From: Nitrospirae bacterium CG1_02_44_142
Lineage (GTDB): Bacteria > Nitrospirota > Thermodesulfovibrionia > Thermodesulfovibrionales > UBA1546
DNA: 19,476 nt
NCBI GenBank assembly: GCA_001871685.1
Contig: MNVK01000022.1
Span: 1 to 19,476, forward strand
Reading direction: 5' to 3'
This document shows positions 14,734-19,476 of the stretch, piece by piece. The position numbers were made by a program, and so were the translations under genes. Each line of letters opens with the position of its first letter. The stretch's first letter is position 1. Below the pieces are notes generated by a model, which was given only the letters and a program-made list of their open reading frames with translations, ran no database searches and had not been told where the DNA came from.

Positions 14734-15993
14734 ATGAGCCATTTTAGTATCAAGTGCAGGAACTGCGGGAAGGAACTGAGAGAGGTTTATTGCGCTTTTT
14801 GCGAGCACTGCAAGAACGCTCTTCTAATCACCGAATACAAAGAATCGCAGTTTAAAGAGGACAATAATAAAAAGGGGATATGGAGGTTTAACTGGCTTCC
14901 GGCGCATCGGGCGGATTTTGAGCAGTTTGGCGCTGTTGTCTATAAATCAGAACGCCTTTCAAAAAACCTCGGGCTTGAAAACCTTTACATAGCCTTTAAT
15001 GGGTTCTGGCCTGGAAAAGGCGCTATGCTTCAGACATGCACATTCAAGGAGTTTGAGGCTGCTGTTGTTTTGCAGAATGCCAGGGAGAATAATCTTGAAG
15101 GACTCATTGTTGCATCGGCGGGAAATACCGCGAGGGCGTTTGCCCATCTTTCTCTTGTCTCAGATTTTCCTGTTGTGATAGTTGTTCCAACAATGTGTCT
15201 TACGGAGATGTGGTATCTTGACAGTTCTTTGCCTGTTCCAACCCTTGCGGTGGGAGATGGTGATTATTCAGATTCTATTGATGTTGCCAGGAGGATTGCC
15301 CTTACTCTCGGGTTCCCCTTTGAAGGAGGGGTAAAAAACATCGCAAAAAGGGACGGGCTCGGCATTGTCCTCCTGGAGGCAGTGTCAGTGATGAAAAAAC
15401 TCCCGGACCATTATTTTCAGGCGGTTGGCAGCGGGACCGGAGCAATAGGCGTATGGGAGATGTCTGAGAGATTTCTTAAGGATGGGAGATTCGGCTCAAA
15501 ACTCCCTGCGCTTCATCTCGCTCAGAACTCGCCTTTTATTGCTATGAAGAATGCGTGGGAAAAGGGAAGCAGGGAACTTTCTCCTGATGATTTGCGGCCT
15601 GAACTTATAGGAAAGATAACTACCAGGGTTTTATCCACACGCTATCCTGCGTATTCCATAAAAGGCGGCGTTTATGACGCCTTAAAGTCTGCGCATGGAA
15701 GGATGTATGGAATCAGCAATTCAGAGGTTTATAAGGCTATGGATATTTTTGAGGATGTTGAAGGCGTTGATATTGTGCCTGCGTCAGGAGTTGCGGTAGG
15801 AGCGCTGATAAATGCCGTGAGGGATGGTATAGTTAAAAAGGATGAACTGATTCTTCTTAATATCACAGGAGGCGGAGAGAAAAGGCTCAGGATGGAGAAA
15901 CAGACATTTAATGTTGAGCCGAAAGTAATATCAAAGAAGATTACAGATAAGGAAATAGAGGAGCTTTTATGCCCAATCCTGAAGAAGAACTAA
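14734..15993 (+). CDS. Cysteate synthase-like PLP enzyme (threonine synthase family)
   Basis: This is a 419-residue fold-type II PLP enzyme related to threonine synthase. An N-terminal zinc-ribbon-like segment (C-x2-C and Cx2Cx2C, about residues 8-26) precedes the core. The Schiff-base Lys is K105 in TCTFKEFEA. The ASAGNTARA loop and the phosphate-binding GSGTGAIGVWE are intact. In Methanosarcinales a threonine synthase-derived enzyme makes L-cysteate from phosphoserine and sulfite, the first step of coenzyme M synthesis, and its partner is fused ComDE. Here the next gene is a fused ComDE, overlapping by 25 bp, which favours cysteate synthase over threonine synthase. I chose ATG 14734 (AGGGG seven bases upstream) rather than the in-frame TTG at 14719. 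Confidence 0.8.
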   Translation: MSHFSIKCRNCGKELREVYCAFCEHCKNALLITEYKESQFKEDNNKKGIWRFNWLPAHRADFEQFGAVVYKSERLSKNLGLENLYIAFNGFWPGKGAMLQTCTFKEFEAAVVLQNARENNLEGLIVASAGNTARAFAHLSLVSDFPVVIVVPTMCLTEMWYLDSSLPVPTLAVGDGDYSDSIDVARRIALTLGFPFEGGVKNIAKRDGLGIVLLEAVSVMKKLPDHYFQAVGSGTGAIGVWEMSERFLKDGRFGSKLPALHLAQNSPFIAMKNAWEKGSRELSPDDLRPELIGKITTRVLSTRYPAYSIKGGVYDALKSAHGRMYGISNSEVYKAMDIFEDVEGVDIVPASGVAVGALINAVRDGIVKKDELILLNITGGGEKRLRMEKQTFNVEPKVISKKITDKEIEELLCPILKKN

Positions 15994-17123
15994 TAGGAAT
16001 ATTGAAAAATAGCGGTGTTGATTTCACATCATCCCTTCCATGCGAGAAGATAAAAACACTCCTTGAAATGATTGAAGACAGTTTTTTCCATGTCCCGCTT
16101 ACAAGAGAAGAGGAAGGGGTTGGAATATCAGCAGGCTCAGCGCTTGCAGGCAAAATGCCTGCAGTATTTGTCCAGAGTTCAGGCATAGGCAATATGATAA
16201 ATGCCCTATTGTCACTCACCGGCTTCTATGAACTTCCACTTGCGATATTCATAAGCCAGCGCGGAATTTATAATGAAAAGATAGCGGCGCAGGTTCCGAT
16301 GGGACGGGGGATGCCAAAGATTTTAAAAGGGGCGGGGATATCTCATTCAGTTATAAGCAAAAGAGATGATTTCAAAGTCATAGAAAAAAAGCTCAGGGAT
16401 GTTTATAAGAAAAATAAAATTCATGTATTTCTTTTGAGCCCGGAGATATGGGAGAGGTCAGGATCCCTGATGCAAGATGCAAGACACAGGATACACCCCC
16501 CTCTGTCCCCCCTTAATAAGGGGGGAATTAAAGGGGGGTCATGCATCGTGCATCATGCATCAACTCCAAAGTTCACCCGTTATGAAATACTTGAAATAGT
16601 TGCCCCTTATCTTGATAACAAAGTTGTTGTCTGCAATCTTGGTTTTCCTGCAAAGGAGATGTTTCACATAAAACATCAGCCTTCAAATTTCTATATGCTT
16701 GGCAGCATGGGCATGGCAGCTTCAATAGGGTTGGGAATAAGCCTTTCAACTGATAAGAAAGTGGTTGTTATAGACGGAGACGGAAGTCTCTTGATGAATC
16801 CGGGCACACTTGCAACAGCGGCCTGTCTTTTTCCCGGCAATCTCACTATCCTTGCAATAGATAACAGCGCATACGGCTCAACAGGAAACCAGCCGACTCT
16901 TACGGGAACATGCGTTGACCTTGAGATAGTGGCAAGGGGATTCGGGATTAAGGATACTGCGAAGGCGTCTACAAAAAAAGAATTGGTTGATGCGATGAAA
17001 GATACAGGCAAAGGACTCAGATTTATTCACGCCCTCGCTATCACAGGAAACAGGGCTGTGCCAAATATCTCGCTGCATCATCTGGAGAATAAAAAACAGG
17101 TGATGCGGTTTATAAAAACCTAA
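15969..17123 (+). CDS. comDE: Sulfopyruvate decarboxylase, fused alpha-beta (ComDE)
   Basis: This 384-residue thiamine-diphosphate enzyme decarboxylates sulfopyruvate to sulfoacetaldehyde on the route to coenzyme M. Residues 1-162 match ComD: VPLTREEEGVGISAG (42-56, catalytic Glu region), QSSGIGNMINAL (69-80) and RG.YNEKIAAQVPMGRGMPKIL (98-119). Residues about 200-384 match ComE: LGSMGMAASIGLGISL and the ThDP/Mg motif DGDGSLLMN (269-277) with NSAYGSTGNQPT. Phosphonopyruvate decarboxylase is a relative, but the AQVPMGR segment is ComD-like. Residues about 166-199, at the junction of the halves, come from nested repeats inserted in frame. The aminotransferase that would make sulfopyruvate is not in the window. 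The gene ends in a 3-bp overlap with the convergent gene. Confidence 0.87.
   Translation: MPNPEEELIGILKNSGVDFTSSLPCEKIKTLLEMIEDSFFHVPLTREEEGVGISAGSALAGKMPAVFVQSSGIGNMINALLSLTGFYELPLAIFISQRGIYNEKIAAQVPMGRGMPKILKGAGISHSVISKRDDFKVIEKKLRDVYKKNKIHVFLLSPEIWERSGSLMQDARHRIHPPLSPLNKGGIKGGSCIVHHASTPKFTRYEILEIVAPYLDNKVVVCNLGFPAKEMFHIKHQPSNFYMLGSMGMAASIGLGISLSTDKKVVVIDGDGSLLMNPGTLATAACLFPGNLTILAIDNSAYGSTGNQPTLTGTCVDLEIVARGFGIKDTAKASTKKELVDAMKDTGKGLRFIHALAITGNRAVPNISLHHLENKKQVMRFIKT
16468..16555. repeat. Nested palindromic repeats inserted in frame between ComD and ComE halves
   Basis: Outer arms TGATGCAAGATGCA (16468-16481) and TGCATCGTGCATCA (16542-16555) pair with one mismatch. Inside lies a C6/G6 element: CCCCCC (16496-16501) with GGGGGG (16533-16538), and the core CCCCCCTTAATAAGGGGGG (16507-16525). 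The translated string PPLSPLNKGGIKGG is characteristic of dispersed intergenic repeats in such genomes. The whole block is in frame and contains no stop, so it became a linker in the protein. Confidence 0.85.
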
Positions 17124-17665
17124 AGCCTTCCTGTCTTCTCATACTCTTTGATATAAAGTTTAAGCGCCCTAAGCATCAGCCAGTCAATTGAGGCATTATT
17201 TTCTGATGCGATCCTCATGAGCGAGTCAAGGACTTCTTTTTCAGGGGCAGAGAGGGCGGGGGCTTTTTCTTCCTCTTTCTTCTCCATCTCAGCCTCCGGC
17301 ATTCTCTTTTTATGCTCTCTTTCAAGGAGTCCCATAAGCGCCTTCACATCTCCTGCATGGACAGCGTTGGTGACCTCTTCAGCCGGCATCTGAGGAGAAG
17401 GAGTTCCCTCTTCCCTTTCAGTTTTTTCCATAAAGCCCTCAGGCGGCGTCATCCCCGTCATTCCCATCATCATGGAAGCCAGTTTTTTCGCATGTTCACC
17501 TTGAGGAAGTTCACTCCGGAAAAAATCTTCTATTCTTCCTGTTGCCATTGCCTCAGCCATCCTGTCAGCAGTAAGGGGAATATCCTTCTGCGCTTCATCA
17601 TAGAGCCTGTTTCTTCCAAAAGGCGTTTTAGGCGGTATGGGCAAATGCTTCTTTTTCCTTGGCAT
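17120..17665 (-). CDS. Unrecognised Met/Glu-rich soluble protein
   Basis: I do not recognise this 181-residue protein. It has a basic, Pro-rich N-terminus (MPRKKKHLPIPPKTPFGRN), a middle rich in Met and Pro (residues about 66-95, including MMMGMTGMTPPEGF), and an acidic/Lys-rich stretch around residues 110-130 that is likely disordered. The helical C-terminus (SAPEKEVLDSLMRIASENNASIDWLMLRALKLYIKEY) is vaguely like the helix pair of ribbon-helix-helix regulators. There is no signal peptide or membrane segment. It has a good GAGGTG ribosome-binding site and lies 36 bp after the substrate-binding-fold gene, so it is probably the last gene of the minus-strand operon. Its TAG interlocks with the ComDE stop from the other strand. 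Confidence 0.6.
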   Translation of the reverse strand: MPRKKKHLPIPPKTPFGRNRLYDEAQKDIPLTADRMAEAMATGRIEDFFRSELPQGEHAKKLASMMMGMTGMTPPEGFMEKTEREEGTPSPQMPAEEVTNAVHAGDVKALMGLLEREHKKRMPEAEMEKKEEEKAPALSAPEKEVLDSLMRIASENNASIDWLMLRALKLYIKEYEKTGRL

Positions 17666-17701
17666 GTCAGTTCACCTCTTAATAACTATAACACAGAACT
17701 G

Positions 17702-18640
17702 TTAAGCCGAGATTCCATCACTATAATGCTCTTTTTCAGTATGAAGCTTTTCTATAAGGGATAAATCAAATATCTCATCCTTTGAAATTCCCCGGCTTAT
17801 GTAACCGAGGCGCTTAAGCGCTTTCACGAATTCCATTGTCGAAGATATATAGCCTTCGGTGATTTTCGCGCAGTATTTGGGAGATATCTTAAGAGTATCA
17901 AGGACAAGTTCTTTGTCTATAAAGCCTATATAATCAGCGATTGCCTTTAATGCCTCTTCAGGTTTATTTCTCATAAAAGCTGTCGCCTCTTCGTGGAGAA
18001 TCAGAAATTGCTCAACTGCAGCCTTTTTTTCTTCCAGAAATTTCTTATCCGCAAGAATCCCATAACTTGGATTATTAGGCCAGAGCATTGAAGGCGGATA
18101 AAGTATCTTCCCATCAGCATAGCGTTTTATTGCTGAGGCCAGCGCAGGGGTTCCGAATGCAATAGATATTTCTCCCTTTGCCATCGCCTCAAGAACCATA
18201 TCAGCCCACTGGAAGTTTATGACTTTTATATCATTTTTTAGATTAAACCTTTCAATGCAGTCTTGAAGGATTATATCATGGATAGAGCCATTTCCGGGAA
18301 CGCCAATATTTTCCCCTTTAATCTGTCCGATAATGTTTTTAAGGCCGGCTTCCTCCGGAAAGCCCTTCAGTTCTTTTTTGCCTGAAATTACCGTGCCTTC
18401 AATATGCCCTCCTGCAACGCATATGATATTTACGCCTCTGCTTATACCTATAATCGCAGGGGGAATGCCGACATATGCGAGGTCAATCTCACCCCTTTCA
18501 AAGGCATTTACAATTGCAGGGCCTGTGCCGAAGAGCCTCCATTCTATCTCTGCGCCGAGCCTTTTATTTGTTTCTGTGCTTGCCATTAAGAGTATGGCGG
18601 TGTGATAAAAAGTAGAGAGGTGTCCTATTCTAATCCGCAT
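17702..18640 (-). CDS. Substrate-binding-protein-fold protein (NMT1/SsuA/TauA-like) without signal peptide
   Basis: This 312-residue protein belongs to the type II periplasmic-binding fold family that includes sulfonate, taurine and nitrate binding proteins (SsuA, TauA) and the thiamine-pyrimidine enzyme THI5/NMT1. Family features are MRIRIGHLSTFYHTAILLMA at the N-terminus, AEIEWRLFGTGPAIVNAFERGEIDLAYVGIPPA (about 30-62), and the C-terminal helix series FLEEKKAAVEQFLILHEEA...FMRNKPEEALKAIADYIG. It starts straight on the first beta strand, with no signal peptide or lipobox, and no permease or ATPase gene is adjacent. It is thus probably cytoplasmic, either as a sensor/chaperone or as an enzyme. 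THI5's Cys cluster is absent. It lies 12 bp after the nitroreductase gene. Confidence 0.75.
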   Translation of the reverse strand: MRIRIGHLSTFYHTAILLMASTETNKRLGAEIEWRLFGTGPAIVNAFERGEIDLAYVGIPPAIIGISRGVNIICVAGGHIEGTVISGKKELKGFPEEAGLKNIIGQIKGENIGVPGNGSIHDIILQDCIERFNLKNDIKVINFQWADMVLEAMAKGEISIAFGTPALASAIKRYADGKILYPPSMLWPNNPSYGILADKKFLEEKKAAVEQFLILHEEATAFMRNKPEEALKAIADYIGFIDKELVLDTLKISPKYCAKITEGYISSTMEFVKALKRLGYISRGISKDEIFDLSLIEKLHTEKEHYSDGISA

Positions 18641-18652
18641 AATTATATGCGC

Positions 18653-19168
18653 TTAAAATTTTTCATCATGTATCTTGCCTTCATCAAACTCTTTGTCTTT
18701 ATGCGGCTCAGGCTGTTTTTCCGGATAACCTATCGGCATGAGGCATTGCACACGGTATTGCTCAGGAATGGAAAGTAGATTTTTGACAAATGCCTCCGGC
18801 TCTCCGACACTGCCTTCTGTCCCTTCAGCTATCTGTATAAAGCAGGCGCCGAGTCCCTGATTTGCGGCTTCAAGGTAAATGTTCTCAGCGCAGATAGAAC
18901 AGTCCTCTTTAAAACGGTTCCCTTTTGTCGTGTCATAGCAGATTACAATGACAACAGGGGCTTCTTTAGCGAAACCGGCATACGGCGTTGCTGTTGATAG
19001 CTGCTGCTTGGCCTCATTATTTGTGACTAATATAAACTCCCACGGCCTTAATCCTCTTGCTGTCGGAGAAAACATAGCTGCTTTCAGAATTTCATTAAGC
19101 CTTTCCTTTTCTATGTCCTTCCGAATATACTTTCTTATGCTTCGTCTTTGCCTGATGACCTCTAACAT
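18653..19168 (-). CDS. Nitroreductase-family flavoprotein
   Basis: This 171-residue FMN-dependent oxidoreductase belongs to the nitroreductase superfamily. The N-terminus MLEVIRQRRSIRKYIRKDIE carries the RRS.R.Y FMN-phosphate motif. AAMFSPTARGLRPWEFILVTN and the C-terminal LGACFIQIAEG and MPIGYPEKQPEPH blocks are typical. An inserted cysteine pair (DCSICAEN, about residues 88-95) is seen in several anaerobe members. At 171 residues it is on the short side. BluB, the lower-ligand synthase of this superfamily, would fit a corrinoid locus, but it is longer and I do not see its signature. The start has GAGGAGG upstream. It follows cbiT by about 35 bp. Confidence 0.9.
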   Translation of the reverse strand: MLEVIRQRRSIRKYIRKDIEKERLNEILKAAMFSPTARGLRPWEFILVTNNEAKQQLSTATPYAGFAKEAPVVIVICYDTTKGNRFKEDCSICAENIYLEAANQGLGACFIQIAEGTEGSVGEPEAFVKNLLSIPEQYRVQCLMPIGYPEKQPEPHKDKEFDEGKIHDEKF

Positions 19169-19203
19169 ATGCGCCTCCTCAATTTTAACGACCTGATAAT
19201 ATT

Positions 19204-19476
19204 TTAACTTTTTTCTCCCTTTATCACAAAAATAGGATTAAGCGCTGAAAAACAGTTGCCCTCTCCAATCTTTTTCATGCGGGAAACAGAGACCTGTGAG
19301 ACATCAACCAGAAAACCGTTTCTTTGAAGTTCAGCGACAGCAATGTTCAAAGTCTCAACTGTTGCGGCGTTTATTACAATAATTGCAGTTTGCATCTTGG
19401 CGATTAAATCTATTATCTCCTTGAGTTTCCCCCCGCTGCCGCCAATAAAAACCCTGTGAGGGGCCGGAAGATTTAT
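19204..19476 (-). CDS. cbiT: Precorrin-6B/cobalt-precorrin-6B C15-methyltransferase, C-terminal fragment
   Basis: The minus-strand frame stays open to the window edge, so the N-terminal part lies beyond 19476. The visible residues start INLPAPHRVFIGGSGGKLKEI, the CbiT/CobL-C hallmark (P.P..VFIGGSGG). They continue with VINAATVETLNIAVAELQRNGF and VSVSRMKKIGEGNCFSALNPIFVI, ending in the usual C-terminus of this Rossmann-fold SAM methyltransferase. CbiT methylates C15 and decarboxylates the acetate chain at C12 during anaerobic cobalamin ring synthesis. Whether it is a separate CbiT or the C-terminal half of a CbiE-CbiT fusion cannot be told here. It suggests that a cobamide synthesis cluster continues to the right. 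Confidence 0.9.
   Translation of the reverse strand: MNLPAPHRVFIGGSGGKLKEIIDLIAKMQTAIIVINAATVETLNIAVAELQRNGFLVDVSQVSVSRMKKIGEGNCFSALNPIFVIKGEKS

Noticed and set aside
14734..15993. Ordinary threonine synthase
   Set aside because: The family is the same, but overlap with fused ComDE and no threonine or homoserine genes nearby favour cysteate synthase. Not excluded without phylogeny.
15969..17123. Phosphonopyruvate decarboxylase
   Set aside because: Same two-domain layout, but the TREEEGVGISAG and EKIAAQVPMGR segments are ComD-like and no phosphonate genes are present.
1..19476. CRISPR array
   Set aside because: No regularly spaced direct repeats were seen anywhere in the window.

Overview
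This window looks like a chromosomal piece of a strictly anaerobic bacterium with corrinoid-based C1 metabolism. Bacterial hallmarks are the sigma54-type histidine kinase/NtrC pair, Shine-Dalgarno-led operons with many 4-25 bp overlaps, and TTG/GTG starts. The gene content and the GTCATTGCGAG-type and C6...G6 palindromic repeats resemble Nitrospirota (Thermodesulfovibrionia-like) or Desulfobacterota genomes. That placement is a judgement from memory, not a computed result.

Layout. (1) 1-1901: the 3' part of a sensor histidine kinase and a complete NtrC-family sigma54 activator. (2) 2038-4540, minus strand: an AT-richer type II restriction-modification cassette of restriction endonuclease, C5-cytosine methyltransferase and Vsr nicking enzyme, with overlapping genes. 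(3) 4541-4954: a non-coding stretch with a 12-bp palindrome and, at its end, a good sigma54 -24/-12 element. (4) 4955-17123, plus strand: one long apparent operon. Its order is degenerate receiver protein, UroD-family methyltransferase, AhpD/CMD-like protein, MtrH-like methyltransferase, second UroD-family (MtaA-like) methyltransferase, corrinoid protein, short QueG-like Fe-S protein, RACo-type corrinoid activator, small Cys-conserved protein, HdrE/NarI-like cytochrome b, HdrD-like protein with two complete CCG domains, cysteate synthase-like PLP enzyme, and fused sulfopyruvate decarboxylase ComDE. (5) 17120-19476, minus strand, convergent: CbiT fragment, nitroreductase, leaderless substrate-binding-protein-fold protein, and an unrecognised Met/Glu-rich protein.

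How it may work. The MtrH-like protein, a UroD-type methyltransferase, the corrinoid protein and RACo together match the MtvABC/MtoABCD plan of O-demethylase (methoxydotrophic) systems. In those, a methyl group moves from a substrate to a corrinoid protein and then to a tetrahydropterin. What is unusual is a second UroD protein that resembles MtaA (methyl-corrinoid:coenzyme M methyltransferase), followed in the same operon by two coenzyme M biosynthesis-like enzymes (cysteate synthase and ComDE, as in Methanosarcinales) and a membrane HdrDE-like pair. The simplest reading is a bacterial, coenzyme M-dependent methyl-transfer module that makes its own coenzyme M and couples a CoM thiol/disulfide to the quinone pool. 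No methyl-CoM reductase is in the window, so the fate of any methyl-CoM is open. The neighbouring cbiT fragment suggests that corrinoid synthesis genes lie just beyond the right edge.

Three palindromic repeat elements sit inside the operon. One is intergenic. Two are inserted in frame inside coding sequence, in RACo and in the linker between the two halves of ComDE.
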